Below are positions 1 through 5,746 of a stretch of DNA of 6,674 nucleotides, in pieces. The translations under genes and the position numbers were made by a program. Below the pieces are notes generated by a model. It had not been told where the DNA came from. It was given only the letters and a program-made list of their open reading frames with translations, and made no database searches. The number at the start of each line of letters is the position of its first letter. The stretch's first letter is position 1. The stretch lies in NCBI GenBank assembly GCA_030629485.1, contig DAOVOW010000108.1:1-6674 (forward strand), read 5' to 3'. This DNA comes from a bacterium (GTDB lineage: Bacteria > Zixibacteria > MSB-5A5 > GN15 > FEB-12).

Positions 1-1
1 G

Positions 2-70
2 GTGGGTGTTTATCTTTCACAGGAGGTATTCTTGACAAATAGACCGAAAGATGAAGATCAGAAGCATTGA
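2..70 (+). CDS. possible C-terminal tail of an upstream gene (partial)
   Basis: One frame is open from the window edge to a TGA at 68-70. It reads GVYLSQEVFLTN followed by a very polar tail ending KDEDQKH, which is a plausible protein C-terminus. I do not recognise a family, and 22 codons are too few to prove coding. A competing reading is a 12-codon leader peptide starting at TTG 32, because AGGAGG (21-26) lies five bases upstream of it. The same TTGACA (32-37) also matches a -35 box by itself, but no good -10 box follows at the right distance. The sequence 5' of this window would decide between these readings. Confidence 0.25.
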   Translation: MGVYLSQEVFLTNRPKDEDQKH

Positions 71-90
71 TTATTATAACTGTTAGCGGT

Positions 91-112
91 GTTTGTCCAA
101 AGACGGACAGAC
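91..112 (+). other. hairpin in the upstream region
   Basis: GTTTGTCC (91-98) can pair with GGACAGAC (105-112). This gives an eight-pair stem with one G-T wobble and a six-base loop, AAAGAC. No T-run follows, so it is not an intrinsic terminator. It lies upstream of the candidate promoter at 197-225. It would therefore be in the transcript only if transcription starts further upstream. Confidence 0.4.
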
Positions 113-196
113 TCCGACTCCAATAAGAGAGGAAGAAAGTGAGTTCGTTAGCTAAAGTTTATGTCCCTATTTTCCCTAGACACAACAGGGGATGTG

Positions 197-225
197 GTGA
201 AATGCCTCATGACGGCCGATATATT
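197..225 (+). promoter_or_regulatory. candidate sigma70-type promoter for the giant secreted protein gene
   Basis: GTGAAA (197-202, four of six matches to TTGACA) is separated by exactly 17 bases from TATATT (220-225, five of six matches to TATAAT). Transcription would begin near 232 and leave an untranslated leader of about 75 bases. The -10 box overlaps the perfect inverted repeat CGATAT...ATATCG (217-236), which could act as an operator; that last point is inference. Such matches are common by chance in AT-rich DNA. Confidence 0.3.
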
Positions 226-293
226 ATGAGATATCGATCAGTCCGGCAGTTTGCCTGGCTTCAGAAAGCGGATTCGAGTTTTTTCCTTACTTT

Positions 294-300
294 AAGGAGG
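294..300 (+). promoter_or_regulatory. strong Shine-Dalgarno sequence
   Basis: AAGGAGG ends five bases before the ATG at 306. It is a near-perfect complement to the 16S rRNA 3' end at standard spacing. It fixes the start of the large gene, and the signal peptide begins exactly there. Confidence 0.9.
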
Positions 301-305
301 AATAA

Positions 306-3300
306 ATGTTAAAAAGACTGTTATTCGCAGTATTCGTAATGGGTTTGGTTTTTACCCTAAGCGGTACGGCAATTTCAGACATCGGGCAAAAGCCGATAGA
401 GGGTCTAAACCCAATACCGACTGTCAACCCGAACGCTCCACTCTATAATGAAATCGCAGACGCCCGTCCTGCGAAGCCGTCTTGGCGGCCTCCAACCATG
501 GACGACGTGTATCAGCTCACTGATCTGGGCCCGATCTCGCAGCCGCCCTCGGACTACTTCTGTGATTATTTCTTTTACTATGGTTCGATGTCCTGGTTTT
601 GGCATATGCCCACTGCTAGTAGAAGCATAATCGCCGTGCGGTTTACCGTTGATCCGGGTCTGGCTTGTACCTTGTATGCAGGCTGGGCCGTCACGTACGG
701 TCCTGCAGCGGTAGGTACGCCGGATGTGCGAATGTACCTCTACGATGACGACGGCTTTGGTTTCCCCGGCAACAAGCTGGACTCGGGTACCATACTTAAT
801 GCCGACCTGAGTTATGAGTATGCTTATATCTCAGTCGACTGGACCAATGGTCCGTGGGTCTTCGAAGATGGTGCCGAGTACCATATCGGCTATACTGTCC
901 TGGGCGGCGGTGAAGGGGCTAGTTACCCCATAATCTCAGATGACTGCGACGGCGTTTTAGAGGAGCGCTCAACCGTTTTTAGTCCCGACAATCAAGCGTG
1001 GTATACCGTTCTGGAATACTACGAGGATTGCGATTACGGGTGGGTAATTGAGTCTTATGCCTGCTGTTATGAGATACCGTTTTCCGATTGCTATTCTCAA
1101 AGCTGGGATGAAGGCACCGCCTACCTCTGGGCTGCGCCAGATCCCAGACCTGGTTACAACATGTACGACTGGGCTCAGCGGTTTACTGCCATGGGTAAAG
1201 ATACCCTGGCGTCAGTAGATATCTGTGTGTACAACATGGGTGATACCCCGCCTAATGTTTCAGGTAACGACGACCTGATTATCAAGGTGTGGGATGACGA
1301 CGGCACTGGGTTCCCGGGCACCGTTCTCGCTACCGAGATCGTGCCGGCCGGTACTTATCCGTTCTATCCAACGTACACCAGTGTTGATTTCTATTCCCAT
1401 GGTCTGGTCTTCGAGGGAGAGGACTTCTTTGTCTCCTTCAACTCATCGGGAATCTTCCCCGATGACTGCGAGGCCACTCTGTCGGATGATGAGACGACAC
1501 CGCATGGTCGGTCCTACTTCTTTTGGGCCGCTGACGATGCCTGGCATACTATCATGTCTGTCTTTGGCATCGATCCCGATCTCAAGTACACCGCCAATCT
1601 CTGTCGGGATCCTTACTTCGACTGCTCGCTCAACTGGTACAACCTGGGTCCGGTCTACTTCTGGAGACTACCCGACATCTATGGCGATGTAGCCAACGCC
1701 CAGTTGATCAAGGCAGTTGGTGAGGATTGTATGGTGAAAGAGGTCTCCTGGGCTCTGTACGACAACGGCGACCCTGACATATACACCTACGACTCCAAGG
1801 TCTCGGTGTACTCTGATGCCGGCGGTCTACCTGGAACAGAGTTGGCCTCGGTCATTTTGACCCCGGCTGATTACCTGATGTTCCCCAGTAACACTACGGT
1901 TGACTTTGAACCGCAGAACGTGTCCGTCCAGGGCAAGTACTGGATCGCCATCGAATCCTTCGCACCGACGCCGGAGACAGGGATCCGCACCATGTCCGAC
2001 GCCGGCGGCGGCGGCTGGATTGACGGCGCAGCCGAACTCTGGGGCACGGACTGGGGTCTCTTATGGCAAGACTGGGGCATGCCTTGGCCCGACATTGCCT
2101 TTGTCGCGTCGTCCTACCATTGCTGCATTCCGTTCGACGAGCGGGACTGCGGTGATCCTCCGGGCGGCGAAGACTGGGCGACCCACCAGCACGATCAGCA
2201 GCGCACCGGCGCATCGTTCAATATGTTTGGCGATGCCCAGTGCGACCTGACCGAGCTGTGGTCCTACACGCACCCGACTAACTTTATCCTATACACCAGC
2301 CCGGCTATTTCCGGCGACAAGATCGCTTGCGCCTGGGACAACCAGGTTAAGGTGTTTAATTTGGTCGACGGTACCCCCGTCTACACCATCTCTGGTACGC
2401 CGTTGGGTAACCAGCTTCGTCACCCACCGACTATTCATAACGGCGTTATGTACCTCGGTGGTGGTGACTGGGAATCCGTCAGCGCCTGGAATTTCGCTAC
2501 CGGCGCTATGCTCTGGAGCCGTGACATTACGACAGTCGGAGTGGGTGGCCTGTTCGGCGAAACCCGTTACTGTTCCTTCATCCTCCTGGATCAGGGTGGT
2601 ACGAAGGTCCTGTATTGGGGCACTGAGGATGGTGCCATCGTTGCTGCTGATGCAGCCACTGGCGACCTTTTTGATGCCGCACACCCGTCCGGCAATGGCT
2701 GGGCCACCAACCCGGTCTTCCTCGGACAGAGCATCCGGAGATCCGGCGCTACCGACGACGTCTCCCTCTTCTACTGCTCCTTCCCGGGTAGTGTGGAAGG
2801 TGATGTCTGGTCGATCAACGCTGCTACCGGCATCATCAACTGGCAGCTCTCAAGCTCAGCCGGCCTCCAGGCCAACACGATCTTCCCCCCGGACCCGGAG
2901 GACCCGGACGATCCGGGGCAGATTGGTGAAGGCTTCCCGGGTGGCTGCTCGTACGAGAATGGCGTCCTGTACGTCAACTCGGACATTGCAACTCCCTGGC
3001 ATCCCGGCGACGGTGTCTTCTACGCCATCAACACGGCTGATTCCACAATTAAGTACGCGGTCGGCTCGATGGGTGGACGCGGCGCAACCGGCGCTCCCAC
3101 GCCGATAATCGACGCGGCTCGTATCTATGTCCTGGGTGAGTCAGGCTGGGTAAACACGGCCCGTGGTGGGCGCGTGCTTGCTTTTCAGAAGACCAACGGT
3201 GCACTCATCTGGGCCTACGACAGCCCCGAATACAACAACTACTGGGGCGACGCGGCTCTCACTTGCGAGCCGGAAGGCGTCCCGGATCTGCTGTATGTGG

Positions 3301-5327
3301 CCGGTCACCACGGTTTCATTAACTGCCTGTCATCCGACAATGGTGATGAGATTTACCGTCGTCGTGTGATGCACGGTGGTTACCCGAACTCTGTGGGCTT
3401 GAGCTTCGCCATCGCTCCCGGCTATATAGCTATGACCGATTACTTTGGCGCACTCACTGTCCTGGCCAAGGGCGACGATCGTCCGCGCCTGGAGTTGCAG
3501 ACGTATTCGCCTGCGGTGCCGGTCGAGTTCGGTATGCTCACGTCCTTGCCGACGGAACTTCCGGGTGTGCTGGTCAACACCGGCTGTGCTCCGTTGACGT
3601 TCGGCCAATTCACCACTAGTCTGACTAATAACCATCCGTGGATTCCTCCGGACTTCGCCTCCAGGCGTGTGCGTGAGGACGTGATGGATCGGGCCGCCAG
3701 CATCACCGATCTGCTGACTGAATCCTTCTCAACGAAGGCTTTGGTTATGCCGAACGAGCCGGATTTCGACGAGTTCTATATAGCTCGCGATCGCGGCGAG
3801 ACGATGCTGAACGCCGGCGCCACGGCGGGAGTTCCCTTCCTGCAGTATGGGACCTATGTCGAAGCGGTCATTTCGCCGCAACCCTTGACGACACTACCTG
3901 CCGGTGAGACCCTCAGTGTCTGGATCGACGTCAACCAGTTCGAGATTCTCCGTGGACCTCAGGACTTCTACATGACCATTCCGACCGATGATCCTGACTT
4001 CTTCCTGGGTGGTACCACTTTCGGTCCTCCGGAAATCCACGTGACGATCGTTGGTGGCTGCTTGACCGACACCACGTTACTGTACTTCGGTATGGATGCG
4101 GCCAATATCCACAACGTGACCAACACCGGTCGTATCGCTACCGGTGACGACTGGATGGTTCCGTGGGGCATGGACATCGACGGCGATGACGCATCCATCT
4201 TCCAGGGTGCGTTCATTTGGGCCAACGGCGTTTACGAGCAGGCCCTCAACACCCAGGCCTGGCATGGCCAGGGTGAAGAGTACTCCTACTGGTCACATCA
4301 GGCCGATCCGAACTGGTGTGATGACTCGTGTCACGCTGCGCTCGAAGAGGACGTCGAACTGTTCTGTTTCAACGGTTACTCCGAAGACGGCATAACCTAC
4401 ACTCCGATCATGGGTAATTTGGTCTGCAAGACCTACCTTGACAGTATGCAGGACTTCAGCCTCGGTGGTTCAGTGGCATGGGATTGGGAGAACTTCGGTG
4501 CTCCCTTTGACAACGACCTGACCATGGGTCTCTGGTGTGAGTCCCGCACAGTCGGCGCAGTCGACTTTGCGCCGTTCAAGGATCTGACGATCGAGATCAT
4601 GGAAATCACCGAGCGTAATGGTGATTCCGTGCTTGGTTGGAAGATGGGCGCCACTATGGACTACGACGTCGGCAGCGATGTCGCTGACCGCGATGCCGAA
4701 GGTTCTGCCTGCTGGGTTAGCTCCGGCGGCACCGGTGACTTCGCCTGGGGAATGATGAAGTTCCCGTTCGGCTGCGGAAGCACCGAACCGATCGGTGGCA
4801 ACAACACCAATGTGGACTTTGAGCCTATCATCAACGCCGTTACCATGTGGGGTTACGGTGCGTGGTGGGGTGATATCTACCTCGGCGACACCGCCTGGAA
4901 GTACCTGAATATTGGTCCGGGCGTGTTCGCTTCGGATGGTGCCTCCGGTGGTGACGAAGAAGCCCACTTTACCATTGCTTCGCACGATTGGGGCGGCTAC
5001 GAGACTTATGAACTCGCCGTAGCTCAGTTTGGCCTGCATGGTATTACGGGTGGATCTTCAGTTGAAATCGTAGCCCTCGGTAAACTGGCTAACAAGTGGG
5101 TTGGCGCTGGTCGCGGCGACGTCAATGGCGACGACGTGATCAACCTGGCCGACATCATGTATCTGGTTACTTACGTGAACGCCCCGGGTTCCGCCCCTGG
5201 GCCGGTTCCGTTCATGCATCTGGGTGACGTTGACTGCGACGGCGACGTCGATATCGACGACGTTTGGTACCTGATTGCCTGGTACTTCCACGACGGTCCG
5301 TGCCCGTGCTTTGACTGGTGCTTCTAA
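306..5327 (+). CDS. giant secreted modular protein: three Cys-bounded repeats, PQQ-like propeller, Ig-like region, dockerin
   Basis: The protein has 1673 residues. Residues 1-24 form a Sec signal peptide: KR, then a hydrophobic core, then AIS before D25, which suits signal peptidase I. Residues 86-615 are three tandem repeats of about 176 residues. Residues 624-1055 form a PQQ-like beta-propeller with about eight repeat units of the type 'G.LY....G.V.A.....G...W'. Residues 1059-1250 look Ig-like, with VNTGCAPLTF at 1090-1099 resembling choice-of-anchor or HYDIN-like beta-sandwiches. Residues 1250-1602 match nothing I know. Residues 1604-1673 are a dockerin followed by a short Cys-rich tail. 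There is no membrane anchor, catalytic motif or type IX sorting signal that I can recognise. The mature protein is acidic and rich in Asp, Gly, Trp and Tyr, as expected for a calcium-stabilised extracellular protein. A role in surface binding, adhesion or substrate capture is inference. The gene is probably monocistronic, with its own leader and a strong terminator. The coding call is near certain; the function is unknown. Confidence 0.97.
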   Translation: MLKRLLFAVFVMGLVFTLSGTAISDIGQKPIEGLNPIPTVNPNAPLYNEIADARPAKPSWRPPTMDDVYQLTDLGPISQPPSDYFCDYFFYYGSMSWFWHMPTASRSIIAVRFTVDPGLACTLYAGWAVTYGPAAVGTPDVRMYLYDDDGFGFPGNKLDSGTILNADLSYEYAYISVDWTNGPWVFEDGAEYHIGYTVLGGGEGASYPIISDDCDGVLEERSTVFSPDNQAWYTVLEYYEDCDYGWVIESYACCYEIPFSDCYSQSWDEGTAYLWAAPDPRPGYNMYDWAQRFTAMGKDTLASVDICVYNMGDTPPNVSGNDDLIIKVWDDDGTGFPGTVLATEIVPAGTYPFYPTYTSVDFYSHGLVFEGEDFFVSFNSSGIFPDDCEATLSDDETTPHGRSYFFWAADDAWHTIMSVFGIDPDLKYTANLCRDPYFDCSLNWYNLGPVYFWRLPDIYGDVANAQLIKAVGEDCMVKEVSWALYDNGDPDIYTYDSKVSVYSDAGGLPGTELASVILTPADYLMFPSNTTVDFEPQNVSVQGKYWIAIESFAPTPETGIRTMSDAGGGGWIDGAAELWGTDWGLLWQDWGMPWPDIAFVASSYHCCIPFDERDCGDPPGGEDWATHQHDQQRTGASFNMFGDAQCDLTELWSYTHPTNFILYTSPAISGDKIACAWDNQVKVFNLVDGTPVYTISGTPLGNQLRHPPTIHNGVMYLGGGDWESVSAWNFATGAMLWSRDITTVGVGGLFGETRYCSFILLDQGGTKVLYWGTEDGAIVAADAATGDLFDAAHPSGNGWATNPVFLGQSIRRSGATDDVSLFYCSFPGSVEGDVWSINAATGIINWQLSSSAGLQANTIFPPDPEDPDDPGQIGEGFPGGCSYENGVLYVNSDIATPWHPGDGVFYAINTADSTIKYAVGSMGGRGATGAPTPIIDAARIYVLGESGWVNTARGGRVLAFQKTNGALIWAYDSPEYNNYWGDAALTCEPEGVPDLLYVAGHHGFINCLSSDNGDEIYRRRVMHGGYPNSVGLSFAIAPGYIAMTDYFGALTVLAKGDDRPRLELQTYSPAVPVEFGMLTSLPTELPGVLVNTGCAPLTFGQFTTSLTNNHPWIPPDFASRRVREDVMDRAASITDLLTESFSTKALVMPNEPDFDEFYIARDRGETMLNAGATAGVPFLQYGTYVEAVISPQPLTTLPAGETLSVWIDVNQFEILRGPQDFYMTIPTDDPDFFLGGTTFGPPEIHVTIVGGCLTDTTLLYFGMDAANIHNVTNTGRIATGDDWMVPWGMDIDGDDASIFQGAFIWANGVYEQALNTQAWHGQGEEYSYWSHQADPNWCDDSCHAALEEDVELFCFNGYSEDGITYTPIMGNLVCKTYLDSMQDFSLGGSVAWDWENFGAPFDNDLTMGLWCESRTVGAVDFAPFKDLTIEIMEITERNGDSVLGWKMGATMDYDVGSDVADRDAEGSACWVSSGGTGDFAWGMMKFPFGCGSTEPIGGNNTNVDFEPIINAVTMWGYGAWWGDIYLGDTAWKYLNIGPGVFASDGASGGDEEAHFTIASHDWGGYETYELAVAQFGLHGITGGSSVEIVALGKLANKWVGAGRGDVNGDDVINLADIMYLVTYVNAPGSAPGPVPFMHLGDVDCDGDVDIDDVWYLIAWYFHDGPCPCFDWCF
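561..2147 (+). repeat. three tandem protein-domain repeats (about 176 residues each) bounded by cysteines
   Basis: Each unit begins at a cysteine: C86, C262, C440, with C615 starting the next segment. The periods are 176, 178 and 175 residues. After the first Cys each unit has 'G..[WY][FL]W..P' (for example GSMSWFWHMP, GTAYLWAAP, GPVYFWRLP). Mid-unit there is a '[DS]D.G.G.PG' loop (DDDGFGFPG from 147, DDDGTGFPG from 330, SDAGGLPG from 503). Then comes 'VD[WF]' with 'V..G..[YF]' strands. The units end in Cys-rich junctions: C253-C254, C433 and C606-C607. The Asp-rich loops of units 1 and 2 look able to bind calcium; unit 3 has lost most of the acidic residues. A beta-sandwich fold is inference. 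The copies have diverged strongly, so this is old duplication, not recent DNA amplification. Confidence 0.85.
2172..3470 (+). other. PQQ-like / BamB-like beta-propeller domain within the large protein
   Basis: The domain opens with DWATHQHDQQRTGAS (623-637), the 'W...hD..rTG.s' entry typical of exported PQQ-like propellers. I count eight repeat units, including GVMYLGGGDWESVSAWNFATGAMLW, KVLYWGTEDGAIVAADAATGD, DVWSINAATGIINW, GVLYVNSD, RGGRVLAFQKTNGALIW and GFINCLSSDNGDEIY in order, ending at ALTVLAKGD. The recurring 'a.d..tG...W' edge is the hallmark. Eight units fit an eight-bladed ring. I see no quinoprotein dehydrogenase catalytic signature, so a binding or scaffold role is more likely than an enzyme, as in BamB. 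An Asp/Pro loop at 861-871 interrupts the repeats. Confidence 0.85.
2891..2908 (+). repeat. perfect 9-bp tandem duplication in the propeller (Asp-Pro loop)
   Basis: GGACCCGGA occurs twice back to back, followed by a partial third copy (CGATCCGG). It encodes the D-P-E-D-P-D-D-P stretch at residues 863-870 in a loop of the propeller. The length is a multiple of three, so the frame is kept. Replication slippage is the likely origin. Confidence 0.7.
5115..5327 (+). other. C-terminal dockerin type I-like domain with Cys tail
   Basis: Two EF-hand-like calcium loops of the dockerin type are present. Loop one has D1605, N1607, D1609 and D1616, followed by the helix IMYLVTYV. Loop two has D1641, D1643, D1645 and D1652, followed by VWYLIAWYF. 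All expected ligand positions are filled in both. A Pro-rich linker (GSAPGPVPF) separates them. The protein ends in CPCFDWCF, three cysteines in eight residues, which is unusual for a dockerin and suggests a disulfide or a lid on the domain. Dockerins bind cohesin domains. No cohesin or cellulosome enzyme is visible in the window, so the partner is unknown. Confidence 0.92.
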
Positions 5328-5353
5328 GCCAGACGTCAGTTTCCTGACGATAC

Positions 5354-5388
5354 AAGAAGCGAGGAGTTTTCTCCTCGCTTCTTTTTTT
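5354..5388 (+). terminator. strong intrinsic terminator after the giant protein gene
   Basis: GAAGCGAGGAG (5356-5366) and CTCCTCGCTTC (5371-5381) form a perfect 11-pair stem closed by a TTTT loop and followed by seven T (5382-5388). AA at 5354-5355 can extend the stem into the T-tract. It lies 26 bases after the TAA stop. The reverse strand lacks a comparable T-run, so it acts in one direction. Confidence 0.95.
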
Positions 5389-5395
5389 GCCAGCC

Positions 5396-5414
5396 AGCCA
5401 TAAATGGCTTTTTT
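5396..5414 (+). terminator. possible second, weaker intrinsic terminator
   Basis: AGCCA (5396-5400) pairs with TGGCT (5405-5409) around a TAAA loop, and five further T continue to 5414 (six T counting 5409). The stem is short, so termination would be weak alone. It starts eight bases after the first terminator's T-run and could catch read-through. Confidence 0.4.
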
Positions 5415-5515
5415 CGCTTCGCGCCCTTATAAACCACTTCTTTGCACTACGCGAGCAAGTAACTTCACTGCACAAGTCCCCTCTTGCGCTACGCTGGCCA
5501 GCCGTCACCAATGTC

Positions 5516-5535
5516 ATTCCCGCGCAGGCGGGAAT
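5516..5535. repeat. REP-like palindrome, ATTCCC-N8-GGGAAT
   Basis: ATTCCCGC (5516-5523) and GCGGGAAT (5528-5535) form a perfect eight-pair stem around GCAG. The 20-bp shape equals the ATTCCC-N8-GGGAAT form known as dRS3 in Neisseria, and near-identical palindromes occur in many unrelated bacterial genomes. It is more likely a dispersed non-coding repeat than a gene-specific signal. Whether it occurs elsewhere in this genome cannot be seen from one window. Confidence 0.75.
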
Positions 5536-5572
5536 CCATCCGTGTTTCCGTGCCGGGCGGATGCATTCTGTG

Positions 5573-5596
5573 GTGTCGGGCGTCTCTGCCCGACAC
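5573..5596. repeat. inverted repeat, nine-pair hairpin
   Basis: GTGTCGGGC (5573-5581) is perfectly complementary to GCCCGACAC (5588-5596), with a GTCTCT loop. No T-run follows, so it is not a terminator. It touches the next palindrome, CAGGCAAGCCTG (5596-5607), and shares base 5596 with it, which suggests one composite repeat unit. Confidence 0.7.
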
Positions 5597-5607
5597 AGGC
5601 AAGCCTG
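5596..5607. repeat. short palindrome CAGGC-AA-GCCTG
   Basis: Two perfectly complementary five-base arms flank AA. It shares base 5596 with the preceding nine-pair hairpin. By itself it is small enough to arise by chance; it is listed because of its position in the cluster. Confidence 0.45.
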
Positions 5608-5610
5608 CTC

Positions 5611-5624
5611 TTCGCGCTTCGCGC
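5611..5624. repeat. tandem heptamer TTCGCGC x2
   Basis: TTCGCGC is repeated directly twice. The block can also fold as CGCG-CTT-CGCG. A similar CGCTTCGCGCC string occurs at 5415-5425 near the start of the spacer, hinting that related repeat debris fills the region. Confidence 0.4.
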
Positions 5625-5634
5625 GTGCCAAGCT

Positions 5635-5660
5635 TCATCCTGAGCGAACTCGAAGGGTGA
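5635..5660. repeat. imperfect palindrome of the 'ATCCTGAGCGAA.TCGAAGG.TGA' type
   Basis: TCATCCT (5635-5641) pairs with AGGGTGA (5654-5660) with one wobble pair. Inside it, GAG (5642-5644) pairs with CTC (5649-5651) around CGAA, leaving a two-base bulge. The string closely resembles a palindrome found dispersed in many bacterial genomes, recognisable by its spurious translation SSLRMK on the reverse strand. Its mechanism of spread is unknown to me. Confidence 0.65.
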
Positions 5661-5684
5661 GACGCCTGACGGCACATGTATCCC

Positions 5685-5713
5685 TTGAAACATGAGCGGA
5701 CGACAGCTATCTT
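5685..5713 (+). promoter_or_regulatory. candidate sigma70-type promoter of the radical SAM gene
   Basis: TTGAAA (5685-5690, five of six to TTGACA) is followed after exactly 17 bases by TATCTT (5708-5713, four of six to TATAAT). Transcription would start near 5720, about 27 bases before the ATG. An inverted pair, CATGT (5675-5679) and ACATG (5690-5694), flanks the -35 box and could be an operator; that is speculative. A separate promoter is expected because a strong terminator closes the upstream unit. Confidence 0.35.
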
Positions 5714-5731
5714 GACCCAAAGGACTACTTT

Positions 5732-5739
5732 GGTGGTGA
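5732..5739 (+). promoter_or_regulatory. Shine-Dalgarno sequence of the radical SAM gene
   Basis: GGTGGTGA matches GGAGGTGA at seven of eight positions and ends seven bases before the ATG at 5747. No other start codon lies in frame between the upstream stop (TGA 5693-5695) and this ATG, so the start is well fixed. Confidence 0.7.
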
Positions 5740-5746
5740 GAAGCGT

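Larger units (their letters stand above)
71..305 (+). other. untranslated leader / intergenic region before the giant secreted protein gene
   Basis: This AT-richer stretch carries no convincing gene. It contains a candidate promoter, a Shine-Dalgarno sequence and three possible hairpins: 91-98 with 105-112; 172-177 with 187-192, including one G-T pair and a nine-base loop; and 217-222 with 231-236, a perfect six-pair stem. None is followed by a proper T-tract, so none looks like a terminator. No riboswitch consensus is recognisable to me. Confidence 0.6.
5389..5746. other. gene-free spacer with clustered small palindromes
   Basis: No credible gene lies here on either strand. The open frames that cross it translate the palindromes into peptides such as VIPAQAGIH, SRLRGND and HPSSSLRM, familiar spurious translations of interspersed repeats. 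The spacer holds a second hairpin with T-run, a loose direct-repeat pair (5443-5459 and 5485-5501, 13 of 17 identical), at least four hairpins between 5516 and 5660, and a candidate promoter near its 3' end. Confidence 0.75.

Noticed and set aside
32..80. TTGACA (32-37) with TATAAC (75-80) as a promoter
   Set aside because: The spacer is 37 bases, far beyond the usual 16-19, and no acceptable partner box exists at the right distance for either one.
161..229. 22-codon open frame from ATG 161
   Set aside because: It has no ribosome-binding site and no recognisable product.
139..312. 57-codon open frame from GTG 139 with a weak AGAGG upstream, overlapping the start of the large gene
   Set aside because: The product has no recognisable motif, covers the candidate promoter and the Shine-Dalgarno sequence of the next gene, and a run this long is not rare by chance.
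4470..5039. 189-codon reverse-strand open frame inside the large gene
   Set aside because: It is antisense to a region with continuous secreted-protein sequence on the + strand, and its translation shows no family motif or signal.
5516..5660. CRISPR array
   Set aside because: The palindromes differ from each other and are not identical repeats separated by equal-length spacers.
5387..5695. 102-codon + strand open frame in the spacer
   Set aside because: Its translation (VIPAQAGIH and similar) is the familiar spurious reading of interspersed palindromes, and it starts inside the terminator T-run.
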